A stretch of DNA of 64,000 nt from Typhlomys cinereus (lineage: Eukaryota > Chordata > Mammalia > Rodentia > Platacanthomyidae): NCBI GenBank assembly GCA_023101885.1, contig JALPQD010000006.1:11795085-11859084 (forward strand), read 5' to 3'. The position numbers and the translations under genes are program-made. The first letter of the stretch is position 1, and every line of letters begins with the position of its first letter. Of this stretch, positions 1-11,106 are shown piece by piece. The notes beneath the pieces were generated by a model. That model saw only the letters and a list, made by a program, of their open reading frames with translations. It did not search any database and was not told the DNA's origin.

Positions 1-415
1 CTCCCTCTCCCATCCCTGGAGTATCCTTTAACGTTCATGTCAAACTCTCCTCTGGGCCCTCCTCTCCGATGAGGTGCAAGGACCCAGTGGCATTTCCCAG
101 AACCCTTTCCCGTGTTCCCCTTAAGCATAGGAACACTACCGTGGCTGTCAATCCCTTGCCTCCAAGGATCCTAGTACCTTTAGCAAATGCTAGACTTTGT
201 GGGGTCAATAGTGTGTTGGACATTGCGCAGGGCATGCAAAGTCCAATTATGATTGCTTCGGCCCTAACTTGTGTGGAGTATTTTGCATATCTTTACTCCT
301 CCCATCCTTGTGCTCTTACACTCTTACCGCCCCCTCTTCCGCAAATGTCCCTGAGCTTCAGGATGGGGAGAGATTAGGCTGGCCTAGTTCCAGGTGGTTG
401 ATATAGAGTCTCTGC
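1..415 (-). mobile_element. LINE-1 3' UTR fragment, cut by the window edge
   Basis: The stretch aligns by eye with the 3' UTR of the full-length L1 at 17.4-17.9 kb: shared blocks include the TGGAGTATCCTTTA-type segment, the GTGCAAGGACCCAGTGGCAT-type segment and the GCAAATGTCCCTGAGCTT-type segment. It is antisense, so the L1 tail lies beyond base 1. The 5' truncation is near 415, where similarity stops. It is one of four copies of this 3' UTR in the window and is non-coding; the short ORFs here are incidental. Confidence 0.85.
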
Positions 416-1300
416 ATATCATATTTTTTAATCCATCATGTTTATGGCTACTTGAACCTCAAATTATCACATGGGTGAAGCTGCATGTATGTTATCTGCA
501 AACTTTATCATGAATGCAGTAATCATTAGAGAATTAATAATACAATGATACCAAATTAGAGAGTTTCAGCCGTAGGAGACTGGCTTAGCCATAGCACAAA
601 GGTGGAGATCAAACACCAACTGTTGGAAGCCAGTTCTCTTTTTCCATTATGTGGGTTTCCAGGGATTAGACTTAGATTGCCAAGTTTCTCTCCATCTCCT
701 ACTATAACTTTCAAAACTCAAAATCAGATGATGGCTACAAAGTTAAAGGTTATCCAATGCCAATTCTGCAAGGCCTCTTTCCCAATATGCTATATTAGTT
801 GTACTTATAGCAAATTATCTTATGAAAAGATATTATATATAAAATTAGATAATATAGATAATTAGTCATTCAGCAACATTTATCCATAACATTGTCAAAA
901 ATTGTAACCTGTGTTTCTCTGTTTTTCTATTTATTTTTTCTGTTGTGCTTACATATTTGATAAGTTTTTTCAATATCATTGAGATATTTAAAGTGTATTT
1001 AAAACACTGAAAGCACATAATTTAAAATGTTTTGACATATCATAGCCTGTAAAATCATACTAAAAATCAAAACAACAACTATTTCTCTCACTTTGAAAAG
1101 TTTTTTTTAGATTTGATTATAATCCCTTTTTCCATCTCTGTTCCCAGACACTAATTTGTTTTGACATTTTAAATTACTTTCAATTTCCATCATTTTACAT
1201 AAATTTCTTAGGTGGACCCCATGTAAGTAAAGTGAAGCCCAGTTCAGTGTAAAGAGTAACATAAAACTTGATCTTAATCAGTATGACATCACTAACTTCC
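416..1300. other. AT-rich intergenic DNA, nothing recognised
   Basis: No repeat family, conserved reading frame or regulatory motif could be assigned. The 87-codon ORF at 602-865 has no recognisable domain and ends in an AT-rich stretch. Confidence 0.5.
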
Positions 1301-1439
1301 CATTATAGACTTTCCTTGTGTCAGGGAGTTGCTTCTGCATTTTCACCTTCTGAAATGCATTTGATTTGTTTCTACATTTGACTTTAAAACTCAGCTATGA
1401 ACATTTGTATACAAGTCTTTATGGAAGTACATGGGTTGT

Positions 1440-1930
1440 GTGATTAGGTGTATTTTAAACTTTTTCAGGGACTGTTGATATGTTTTTGGGTTATCGTATT
1501 TTATTCTTGTACCAATAGTTAAGAGAGTTCTTGTCCTGTCTCTTCATCTACACCTGATCTGTCAGTTATAGGAATCTTAGTCTTTCTAATAGGTGTGCAA
1601 TAGCATCTCACATAATTTCTATTTGCATTTTCTGTGAGACTGATGACAATAATGTGTTTTTATGATCATCTGCCATTCACTTATCCTCTTATTTGGAATG
1701 ACTAATTAGGTCTTTTGTCCATTTTTAAGTTAAGGGCTGGCTTCTTGTTTTTAAGTTTTACATATTTTAGAAACAAGTCTTTTGGCAAATACATGTGGTG
1801 CAAATATTTTTATACAAGTTTGTGGTTTGTCTTTTGGCTCTCTTATGTGCAACAAATGTTTTTAATTTTTCTGAACTCCAGTTTATCTTTGTTTTCTTTT
1901 ACAGTTTTTGCTTTTTGCAATTTGTATTGA
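1440..1930 (-). mobile_element. Ancient LINE-1 (L1M-type) remnant
   Basis: Read on the plus strand, the text resembles the reverse complement of the ORF2 3' end and 3' UTR of old mammalian L1s. It runs from a GGTGTGCAATAGCATCTCAC-like block, through TTTGTCCATTTTTAAGTTAAGGG and a TTTTGGCAAATAC block, to GTGGTTTGTCTTTTGGCTCT. Divergence is high and no reading frame survives. Similarity may extend to about 2100. From there to 2935 I see only AT-rich sequence with imperfect GATA units near 2195-2275. Confidence 0.55.
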
Positions 1931-2938
1931 AAAAAAAACCCTGCTTATTCCAAGATGTTTCTCCTCTCTTTTTGAAATTTTTAAGCTTTGGATTTTACAT
2001 AAAGGTCTTCGTTCATTTCAGTATAATCTTTATGCTAAATGTTTGATATGAGTATTTTTTCAAACTGATATTCAGCACTAATTGTTGAAAAGACATTTTC
2101 CCCACTAAACTATCTTGGTACCTTTGTAATAACTCAACGACCCTGTATGTGTGAATCTCCTTTTGAGCTCTGTTATCTTCCACTGATAAATAAGTAGGTA
2201 GACAGAGAGATAAATAGATGCATAAAAAGATAGATAACTGATAACAAATAATGAATAGATAGATGATAGACAGGTGATTAATAATATTTTTACCAATGAT
2301 AAAATGTATAACTTTGTAGTAAATCTTGAAATCAAATAGAATAAGTTATCCAATTTATTCTCTCCTTTAAAAATTGCTTTAGTTGCTTTGCATGCATCCA
2401 TATATATCTTTCCAGTATCTACAGAAAAGCTTGCTAGAATTTTTACTGATGTCCTAACAAATTTGAGAATATCGAAAGTCATATTGAGTCTTCCAATACA
2501 TAGCTGTAGTATATTTCTTCACTTATTTCTTCAAATAACATATTTTCATATTTTCAGTGTGGAGGTCTCAAATACCTTTTGTTAAAAATTATTCCTAAGT
2601 GTTGAATGTTGTTTAGTTACTGTATGCTTTTCTTTAACTTACATGCAACAAATAAGACACACTAAACTTTTGTGTCAACGTGGTATTCTGTGATATTGCT
2701 TAGACTGATTAATTTGTTCTAGTAGTTGTTTTGAAGAGTCCTTCATATTTTTATCTGAGTTGTATTAGCAACAAAGACTTCTTTTTACAATTTCTATCTT
2801 TTTATTTCTTTTTATTTTTTGTCATACTGTTAACCCTGAAAAACGTGTTTAGTAGAAGCAGTGAAAGTGAACAGGAACACTGTGATTGAGTCAAGGATGA
2901 GGTGACAATTTAGTCTTTTATCACTGTGAGTGACACTT

Positions 2939-2939
<1 letters not shown>

Positions 2940-2973
<34 letters not shown>
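2940..2973. repeat. (TG)n microsatellite
   Basis: About 16 uninterrupted TG units in AT-rich flanks. Confidence 0.97.
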
Positions 2974-2976
<3 letters not shown>

Positions 2977-3104
2977 ACCATTTGAGAAGCTTTCCCTACT
3001 ATTTCTACTTTTTCATTATGACAGGGAGTTGAATTCTTCAAGTAATTTATCTGTACATATTAAAATAATATGATTCTGGGTGAATAACATTCATTGATTT
3101 TTCT

Positions 3105-3300
3105 AAAAGAAATTTATTTCTTGAACTTGAACAAGACAGAGACAGAGAGAATATACACTAAGTGGCACAAAGGCGGATGTCAGAGGACAACTTTCAGAAT
3201 TCATTTCTCTCCTTTTGCCACGTGGGCTTCTGTATATTGAATTCAGTTCACCAGGTTTACAAGCAGATACCTTACTCACTGAACTATCTTGCTGGTTCCT
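3105..3300 (-). mobile_element. B2/B3-type tRNA-derived SINE
   Basis: The reverse complement starts with a degenerate tRNA-like head (CAGCAAGATAGTTCAGTGAG at its 5' end, matching the AGATGGCTCAGNGG box A region). It continues through a box-B-like block ending in a GAATTCAATATACAG segment, then a body with CCACGTGGC and AGTTGTCCTCTGACATCC, as in rodent B3/B2 elements. It is old and non-coding. The assignment to B3 rather than another B2-related family is from memory. Confidence 0.7.
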
Positions 3301-3559
3301 AAGTAAATTTTTTAAGTGCTTAAAATTAACTTATGACTGAAGAGGTTCCATATGGACTTTTTTTAAATTTTTTTTTATTTTAGTACTTTTTTTATATCTA
3401 TTAAAAGAATTCTAATTTGCATGTTTGTAGTCTCTTCTGGAAGAGTCAGGGAGGGCTGAATCGGCTGGCCGGGCAAGGATGGGAGGAGGAAGCTCCTGCC
3501 CTGAGGGAGCCCTGAGTGCTGGGGGCTGCTGGGAACTAAGGGACCAAGTGCCATCCAAG

Positions 3560-3680
3560 GGCGCACGCCTGTCACCTCGGCACTTGGAGCCCGAGAGAGG
3601 CTGGAGGATCAACGCAAGTTCAAGGCCAGCCTAAGTCTACATAGTGAGTTGCAAGAACGATCTCAGAAAACAAAGGAGGA
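3560..3680 (+). mobile_element. B1 SINE (7SL-derived)
   Basis: It carries the B1 order: GCGCACGCCTGTCACCTCGG (normally GTAATCCCAGC), CACTTGGAG, GAGAGAGGCTGGAGGATCA, AAGTTCAAGGCCAGCCT, TACATAGTGAGTT, then an A-rich tail after CTCAGAAAACAAA. The A and B boxes of the 7SL promoter are partly decayed. The GC-rich DNA at 3430-3560 immediately upstream is unassigned. Confidence 0.8.
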
Positions 3681-4105
3681 AAAAATGCAGGCTCAGAACC
3701 CCTTCTGGATCTTAAAAACTCACTCTGCCTGCTGTGAACTTTGATCCTTACTAGGAGTAAGATGCAGAGAGCAACTCTGTGTTAAAAGTTTTCTCTGTGG
3801 AGCTGCAGAAAACCGCCAGGATTCCAACCTTAACTAAGGTTCCAAGGTTAACCAGAGACGTCAGGAAAAGGGGGCAGGGCCAGTTTATCAGTTTTAAGCT
3901 GCTACACAGTGCCAGATCCTGACACAGTTTGCCTTCCGACTGTGATAGGCCCAAGAACCCTTGGCTACTCCAAGAAAGGTTGGCACAGGGAAACGCAGGC
4001 TGGCACCTTGCTGCCATCCATATTTCACTGTGATTTGTCTGCCCTGTCTTGCTTCCCTCCCATTTTCTTACCTACTTCCCTGAAATAGCCTTCCACTTTG
4101 CTTTA
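3681..4105. other. Intergenic DNA, nothing recognised
   Basis: No repeat family or exon could be supported. The 88-codon minus-strand ORF at 3751-4017 has no recognisable motif. Confidence 0.5.
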
Positions 4106-4109
4106 TTAA

Positions 4110-4230
4110 ATGACATTGATTTTTGAATACCATATCAAATTTGCATTCCTGGGATAAGACCTACTTGGTGGTGCACTAATATCCTTTCCATGTGTTTTCA
4201 AAATCTAGTTGTTAATATTCTCTATTTAAT
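4110..4230 (-). mobile_element. Ancient LINE-1 ORF2 remnant
   Basis: The TTTGCATTCCTGGGATAAGA and CCTACTTGGTGGT blocks are the antisense form of the L1 reverse transcriptase region (sense strand: CCAAGTAGG then TCCCAGGAATGCAA). The intact L1 shows the same motif at 20.46-20.49 kb. Only about 120 bp can be followed and no ORF remains. Confidence 0.6.
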
Positions 4231-4659
4231 GAGCTTAGAAGTTGATGCTTTCTCAGGGAAGCATGTGAAACTACAGCTTTCTTTCTATTGTTGTTTTCCT
4301 TTATGTTCATATATTTAATTATTTTCTTTCATTTTCACTTTAAAAACAGGTAAATTATTGTCAAGTATAAATTATGTATAATTTTGTATCATGTGCACTT
4401 GAAAATAATTGCAGCTACAGTTAGTGCTTTTTATATATCGCTTGTGCTAATTCTGTTAATGTGTCATTCTTTTTTTCTCTGCCTCTCTGTTTCCATTTTT
4501 GCTTGTTTTCTTTCTTTCTTCTCCTCTCTTTCTTTCTCATTCATCTAGAGATTAGCAATTGACAGTTACATTTTCCACTATATGTTGAATTGTCCATTTG
4601 CCCTTTTTATTTGCTCATTATTGTAAATTTTCCTTGTTCTTAGATCTATGACTGTTATG

Positions 4660-4812
4660 TTTACAATGTTATGTTTACATATTGTTTGCTAGTATTATTT
4701 TATAAATGAGGAAACTAGGACTAATTGGACTTAACGAAGCAAACTTTCACAGTTGGTAAGAATAGAGCCAGGATGCCAATGTGGACTAACATACTTTTTT
4801 AGACCCTATGTC
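4660..4812 (+). mobile_element. MIR SINE remnant
   Basis: It matches the MIR core and 3' part in order: an ATTTTATAAATGAGGAAACT block, ACTTAACGAAGCAAACTTTC (from TTAAGTAACTTGCCCAAGGTC) and AGAATAGAGCCAGGATGCCA (from GCAGAGCCGGGATTCGAAC). It is ancient, shared across mammals and non-coding. Confidence 0.75.
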
Positions 4813-5664
4813 AGATAACCTCCCCCTGTTTTCCAGGCTTTGGTATACCGGCCACATAGGCTCTGAGGTCTGTGTCTTTTCAAAGATCAAATCTGCAAAC
4901 AGATTATTTCAAATCTGTGTGGCCACTGAGTCAAAGTTCAGTTTGCATAAACAATCCCAGCCCTCAGACTTGGAACAAAACTCTCGCGTGGTCTCAGAAT
5001 GATCTGCTGTGAAGCTTGGACCAGTGAGACGGTGTCTGCCTGGGGCATCCCATGCTGATTCACAGCACTGAGCAGGCAGGGGAGGCTGAGCATGAGCCTT
5101 ATGATGTAAAGGGAAGGTCTCCAGTATTCTAATCACTTCATTCGGCTGCCTCTTGGGCCACAGCCAGCTGTGGAACTGCCAGGAGGCTCAGTTCATAGGG
5201 GCTGACAGTAAAGATCAGGCCTTCTGTGTGTAAGCTCCAAGCTCTGGGGGTGGGGGGGGCTCTCTAGGGACTGGTGTTCTTTCAGCACAGACCATTCCTC
5301 TAGCTTACAATGTTCTTGGTCAGAGTTTATATTGACTCAGCTGCAGACCCTCAGCTGGCACAGTTGCGTTGCCATCTGAACACTGTTAAGTCCTCATAAA
5401 AATCTAATGACATGTAAGCCTCAGTCTGGATCTGTCTGGAAAAAAAAAAAAAGCAAGTGTCCCCAATCCAAAATTATATAGCGGCTTCAGATTCACTGGT
5501 GGGAGGCTACTACACGGCCACATGTCTATACTGTTTTGTGTTCTACCAGCTGGCTATTATACTGCGCCATTTATGTTGTTCTGTCTCACACACCCTTCTA
5601 CAGGCTCACTCCCTTCCACCCTGCCTTGATCATTCGTGGATGTACATACAATGCAGTCGAAAGT

Positions 5665-5765
5665 GCATCCTCTTTATAATGGAAAAAAACTGAAGCCCAA
5701 GGAGAGTGACTTAACCAAGTGAAACTGGAACTCAAAGTAGAAAGTCCTCATTCAGTGAGCCTTCA
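5665..5765 (+). mobile_element. MIR SINE remnant
   Basis: ACTGAAGCCCAAGGAGAGTG, ACTTAACCAAGTGAAACTGG and AACTCAAAGTAGAAAGTCC follow the MIR order after GAGGAAACTGAGGC. The DNA between 4812 and 5665 holds nothing I can assign apart from a short A12 run near 5443. Confidence 0.6.
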
Positions 5766-5861
5766 AAGTCATGCAACATTCTGGGTTAGACACTCCAGCC
5801 CTATCTGTTCATGCAACTGGGAAGGGCAGCTGCCTTAGAAAGAAAAGGGGTAGGGGGATCC

Positions 5862-6216
5862 CGTATCAGCTTCCAGGGCTGCCATAATTAGTGACCACAA
5901 GCTTGTGGTGTGAAGCAACAGAAATTCATTATCTCCTCACTATGAAAGTTACAGTTCTGAACTTGTGGCATCGGTTACGCTGGTTCCACCTGGAGGGCTT
6001 GAACGTCCAGCTTCTGGGGGCTGCTGGCAGTTATTGGCGTTGAGGGATCATTTCAGGCCCTGCCTCTGTCTCTTTGGCATATTATTTAATTTACAGCCTA
6101 CAAATAAGGTGAGATGGTCTCATTGCAAGATCCTTAAATAAAGTCACATTCATAAGTTCCAGGGATTTAGACATGGGCACATATTTTAGGGGAGAGATGG
6201 GCAACATTCACCACAC
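5862..6216 (-). mobile_element. MLT1-type ERVL-MaLR LTR
   Basis: The plus strand begins GTATCAGCTTCCAGGGCTGC and ends GGCAACATTCACCACACT. It shares with MLT1 the GTATCAGTTTCCTAGGGCTG start, the CAACAGAAATTCATT block, the AAATAAGGTGAGATGGTCTC segment and the GTCACATTCATAAGTTCCAG block. The element is therefore antisense. It is an old solo LTR shared among placental mammals. Confidence 0.8.
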
Positions 6217-7350
6217 TGTTGATCTCCTTTGGATTCATTTGTTTTATTTTAGACTTATTGCATGCTAGGACTAAGTAGAACATTAGACTGCATCACAAAC
6301 TTGAGAAAATGTTTCCGTTTACATCAGAAGACAGGAATTCAGCTAGGAGTCACTGACATCAAAACAGATGAGATACAACAAACCCACCAAGCCATAACCT
6401 AATAACCATAAGCAACTGATCAAAGAAACTTGTGAAATATCAGTGTGGAAGCAGACATTAGGCCATCATTCTGTTGGAGACTCACATACTTAGCATATAT
6501 GAGTAATTGCAACAACAACAAAAATCTCTCCTAAAATCCCACTCACAGTTAAAGGAAATACCATCATTTCCTATGCCTTCGTGTAACCTCAGCTTATGAA
6601 AGATGACAGTACAGGAAGCAGATAGAGTTCAGCCACGCCAACACTGACCCTTTGAAAAGATCCATGTGATATACAACAGAACTTTGGCCAGTTTCATCCT
6701 GCTTTGATTCCTGTGGCCAGATGCCTGTTGCAGTGAGTGTGGAACTCCAAAAGGAGCCTTTCCCTGTGGCAAGCAATCAGCATCCTAAACCCTTTCCAAA
6801 ATGCAATGAAGGATCAAAGGATGGGAAATGTATCAGGCTAAGCAAGCAAACATTGCTTCCAGTCCTTTTTCCCATAAAGATAAAATGCTCGAGAAACATG
6901 AGCAAGTTTCCTCAGCAACACCCTCTTTCCTAGTTAAGAAACCACTTCACTGTGCCTACTTTTCCTACCAGTATAGGCTTGATGGTTAATTCACTAAGAC
7001 AAGAAACACCCCTAAACTCCGTGAATTCACAAAAATCAAGGTCACTGAGTGAATTGTGTCAAAAATAAGGGAACGCTGAACGCTTTCGCTCCCTCTCCTA
7101 CTCCCTGTATGTAGCTCGGGTGTGGCATCAGTCCATTTTACTTCATCTTACTCTAAGCCCATGGCTCAGCGAGTCTGTGTCATGTTACCAGCAGATGTGC
7201 ACTCTTAATGTGATGTTCTTTAAGAGCCAGTGTGTGAACAGAAAAGGCAAAATACTGGTTCACACCTTTGTGGATTATTTTCAATTTTGCAAGAAACTTA
7301 AAGAAAGGTTTACTCTCCTGTATTTCTAGAAGAGCAAACCTTAAACAAGG
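6217..7350. other. Intergenic DNA, nothing recognised
   Basis: No repeat family or splice-flanked exon was identifiable. ORFs of 60-70 codons here overlap on both strands and have no recognisable domains. Confidence 0.5.
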
Positions 7351-7354
7351 CTTA

Positions 7355-7560
7355 GGACAGGTCAGTGAGATAGCTTAGAGGATAAAGTAGGTGCCTTTGT
7401 AAACTTGGGGACTTGAGTACAATCCCTGGAAACCTACAGGGTAGAAGGAGAGAAACGATTTCTGAAAGACCTTTGACCTCTACCCATGTGCCGTGGCATG
7501 CATGGGCACACTTTCTTTCTGCTTCTTTCCTGTTCTTTCTTTCTTTCTATTTCTGATAAG
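7355..7560 (+). mobile_element. Old B2/B3-type tRNA-derived SINE
   Basis: The head CAGTGAGATAGCTTAGAGGA is a box-A-like segment and GGGGACTTGAGTACAATCCC is box-B-like. The body continues with GACCTTTGACCTCTACCCAT and GTGCCGTGGCATGCATGGGC, followed by a TTTC-rich tail. The body matches the SINE at 56,250-56,481, so the two belong to one old subfamily. Confidence 0.75.
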
Positions 7561-8130
7561 CAGTCTATTTTATTAAAGAAAAGGCTGAGAAATGTTAGTG
7601 GTGTGGTAAAAATGAGATTGTGTCTTAGGATTTGCTAGTTTTGGATTCTCAACAGTGAAAAGAGGAGAGGAGGAAATGGGTGAGTGAGGGGAATGGAAAG
7701 GGATGTGTAGAGAGAGGGAAGAAAAGGGAAAGAAGAGAGAGGGGAGAGAAAGAGACAGATGACTTTAGAATTAGTAAATGATGCCCAGACTGATTCAAGG
7801 CCCAACTTTGTGCAGCAGCCAGGGCCAAGTGTTTCAGAGAATGGAAACAAGATGAAGGTGACCGCAGGATTGACTCAAAATTGTATTAGCAGATTGGAGA
7901 TAGATACCCACTTGAGAGCTTCTGCCTAACCGTTAACATGGCCAGAGTTATTCTGGTCCACCCTTGTTCAACGGTTTGGTTTCATTTGATCTCTAGGTCA
8001 TAGATTCCACTAGCTAAGTGTACACTTTCCCTATGGGAACTCCAGCCTGCCATTACACCAGATAAGATGCCCCCCTTCGTGGTAACTGATTTCTTAAGCA
8101 ATGCCTTTTCTCCCCAAAGTACATCTCATA
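7561..8130. other. Intergenic DNA with a purine-rich patch
   Basis: A GA-rich patch at about 7660-7760 is the only compositional feature; no gene or repeat family was assigned. Confidence 0.5.
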
Positions 8131-8134
8131 TGAT

Positions 8135-8350
8135 TTTCTTTTTCTTCTTCTTTTTCTTCATCGTCGTCATCGTTGTCTTCTTCTTCTTCCTCCCCCTCCT
8201 CCTCCTCATCCCCCCACCCCCTTCTTCTTCTTCTTCTTCTTCTTCCTTCTTCCCCCTCCCCCTTCACCCTCCCCCTCCCCCTTCACTTCCTCCTCCCCTT
8301 CCCCCTCCCCTTCCTCCTCCCCCTCCCTTTCCTCTTCCTCCTCCTTCTCC
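8135..8350. repeat. Polypyrimidine tract (TTC/CCT-rich low-complexity DNA)
   Basis: About 215 bp of almost unbroken C/T on the plus strand, made of TTC, CTCC and CCCT units with a few ATC/GTC interruptions near its start. The serine/proline-rich and proline/leucine-rich ORFs across it are translation artefacts of the tract. Such mirror-symmetric homopyrimidine DNA can form triplex structures in principle. Confidence 0.93.
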
Positions 8351-9392
8351 AACTGGAGATTTCATTACTTAGAATTGTTCATCTCCAAGGTCACCAAGGT
8401 CACGAGAGCATAAGAAACTTGGCCAGATTAGAACCACTTTGCACATTAGAGCACACACCTGACATCTCCATTGCTTCTGACACCATAGCAGTGGCTCTTG
8501 TGTATATGACACTGTAGTTTTGATATTTGCTCAGTAAAATTTGACAGCACATTCCCAAATGCCGAGACTCCTCAGGATATTTTCTAGATTTTCCACAGAT
8601 TTGGTTATTTCCTCCTCAATGGATCTGACCTGAGTTAGAATTTTTCACTCAGTATCTTTCATCTTTGAGGAAACCAATAAGTTGTAGGGCACCACAGTTC
8701 CTTTACTTTGTTATTCCTTCATGATACCAAGAATCATCCGGCAAAAGTTCAGAGTAGGTTCACTACTTAGTTTCTGAACATATTTTGAGAGCTAAAATAT
8801 TCTTAAAAAATTTTTAAAGGCAAGTTAAAAACTACAAGTTTGGAAAATGTATATATATATGGTAGAAAATGGAGGAGTGATATGGAGATGTGGAATTTGA
8901 CAAAATTATCATACTTACATGTGCCAAATCTACATTTACTTTCTCCTCCTCCACACAAAGTAAGTTTGACTCACAATGCAAGTTTTACAGAATCCAGAAA
9001 AATTTTATCTTGGATAACATTTGGGAGTAACTCCTGTGAACTTTGCTTGCCCAAGAGTCATTCAAGGAAAGATTGGAACAAAACAAGGATATCATTACCT
9101 CTATTCACATAGGACCGTAGGAATGAGAAGAATGCCTCAGGGTGAAGGTCAGTTTAAAACAGCATATCAGGAAGAAAGTTTTAAGGTCAAATCTAACTTC
9201 TCCGTTTTTGCAAAATTCTTCCTGAATGCACTTAGATCTCACTTTTATTATAGAGCAAACTGCTCTTCGAATATAGGATTTCAGTGATCAGTGTTCTTCC
9301 ATCCTGATTTGCTGAACATTCTTTAACTCAAAAATTAAGAATTTTTCATTCCAATAATTCCCTTCCTCTAAGAAATTTTTTTCGTCTAAGGA

Positions 9393-9395
<3 letters not shown>
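8351..9395. other. Intergenic DNA, nothing recognised
   Basis: No repeat family could be assigned. The overlapping 90- and 88-codon ORFs at 8840-9287 are in different frames and show no domain. Confidence 0.5.

Positions 9396-9443
<48 letters not shown>
9396..9443. repeat. (CA)n microsatellite
   Basis: About 24 uninterrupted CA units. Confidence 0.97.
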
Positions 9444-9445
<2 letters not shown>

Positions 9446-9465
9446 CCATAAGCATAAAATTCAGC

Positions 9466-9925
9466 TGATATGATGGTTAATTTTAAGTTGTAAACTTGGG
9501 TGGTGTCATACTTAGGCACAGGTGTCAACTTAACAGTTGAGGATTTGAGCTCTGGGCACATTTGTGGAGAATTAGTAGCTGACTTAATTAAGCCCAGAGC
9601 GAACCTGAAGGAGATTGTCTAGCTGATGGGGAAAGCCCAGCCCATGGTAGGTGGGACTAGCCCCTGAATAAAATGATGAGAGTCAGTTGAGGAAGTTGGC
9701 ATTGTTTTGTACACTTGGTTAGACATGCTGGTCTGGCAAGTAAGGATTGTCTGTCTCTCAGCCGTTATGTGGTGATGGTGTGGCCCTCGGCCCTGGTGTT
9801 GGTGCATGCTTTCCTGTCAAGCTGGACTGAGAACTGTAACCAGACAGTTGTAAGGAAATAAACCCCTTGTTCTCTTAAGCCCTTTGATGGTTATTTATCA
9901 GCAACCATGCAGGCAGACTGCAACA
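9466..9925 (+). mobile_element. ERVL-MaLR LTR (MT-like)
   Basis: It starts near TGATGGTTAATTTTAAGTTG and contains CAGGTGTCAACTTAACAGTT, CTGGGCACATTTGTGGAG, a GGAAATAAACCCCTTGTTCT poly(A)-signal region and the end block ATGGTTATTTATCAGCAACC...CTGCAACA. This architecture (GTCAACTTGACA near the start, AATAAACC then TATCA-CAGCAAC near the end) is that of rodent MaLR LTRs. The copy at 15,977-16,401 is the same family in the opposite orientation. No clear target duplication was found. It is a solo LTR without coding capacity. Confidence 0.8.
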
Positions 9926-9999
9926 GGTGGATTAAAGAATACCTAGAGAACTGGTCAAGTACGACTTCTGGGTGATTGTGTTTTCAAAGGATACTGGTA

Positions 10000-10640
10000 T
10001 GTGAATGAGTGAACTGAGTGGGAAGATCTTTCAGTGTGTGTGGGTGAATAAGACAAAAATAGCAATTGTGTCACTCTCTTCTGGAGGTAGGATGTTCTTT
10101 TCCTACCCTTTGGTAATAGAACTTCAGGCTTTATGGGTTTTAAACTCCAGAATTTATATCAATACCCCTTTGGGTTCTGAAACTTTAATACTTGTACTGA
10201 GCCATGCTACTGTCATCCCAAGGTCTCCAGCAATAACTCTACAGCAATAACAAAGTCTCTGCAATAACAAGAGCTGATTTCCCCAGGAAATATTCTCTGT
10301 CTTTATGCAGAGAGTTAATGCATATGATACTTACAGCTTAGCTATGCAACTATGGTCCTATATGATTATTACAGACCTTAAAAAGTCATACTGTCTTATG
10401 ATTTTGTATATATCATAACATTATATAGCGTATTATTTATGTTTTAATAATGTTGGCATAGGAATATCTGCTATGCTGCCAATTGTATAAAAGTATCAAA
10501 CATAGGTATCATATCTAGTATTTGATAGTGATAATATAAGTAACTGTCACTGAATACATATTTACTGTATTATGTTTTTTATCATTATTTTAGTGGGCAT
10601 TACTTCTACTCATAAAAAGGTTTACTCTAACACAGTATTC
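10000..10640. other. Intergenic DNA, nothing recognised
   Basis: AT-rich. The 81-codon ORF at 10,005-10,250 shows no recognisable feature. Confidence 0.5.
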
Positions 10641-10649
10641 TTCATTTTG

Positions 10650-11106
10650 TGGTCATAGGCTCATACGTCATATAGCCATTAAGTCTCTTGATTGCAACAA
10701 GAAGTCCTATCAAGTGGTTGACCTCTGAGCCAGTTAGACAATTGAAAACTGAGCCTTTGGGCACACTTACAGAGAACGATTTAGTTAAAGCAAGATTTAA
10801 GCAACCTTATGGGAGCTTATCTAATTGGTGTGGAAGGACCCAATCCATAGTGGTTGGGACCATTTCCCTGGCCATAAGATGGAAAAAGATCTGGTTGAAA
10901 TTCATCAGACTGGCAGGTTAGAAAGCACACCTTCCTCTCAATTCTACCTGTGGATATGATGTTGTCAGTCTTCCTGGCTCCTGATGCTGGTATGAACTCA
11001 CTTGCCATGATGAGGAACTATAATTGCAAACTGTAATAAATCCTCTGCTCCCCTAAATTGTTTGGGTCTTGTATTTATTCAATATCAGGAAGATGAAACT
11101 AACACA
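10650..11106 (+). mobile_element. ERVL-MaLR LTR, diverged
   Basis: GACAATTGAAAACTGAGCCT followed by TTGGGCACACTTACAGAG matches the MaLR 5' block in the copy at 9.5 kb. The 3' end keeps TGTAATAAATCCTCTGCTCC (poly(A) signal) and ATCAGGAAGATGAAACTAAC before ACA. The start is approximate. Confidence 0.65.

Noticed and set aside
8067..8517. Ser/Pro/Leu-rich ORFs that look like low-complexity proteins
   Set aside because: They are translations of the polypyrimidine tract.
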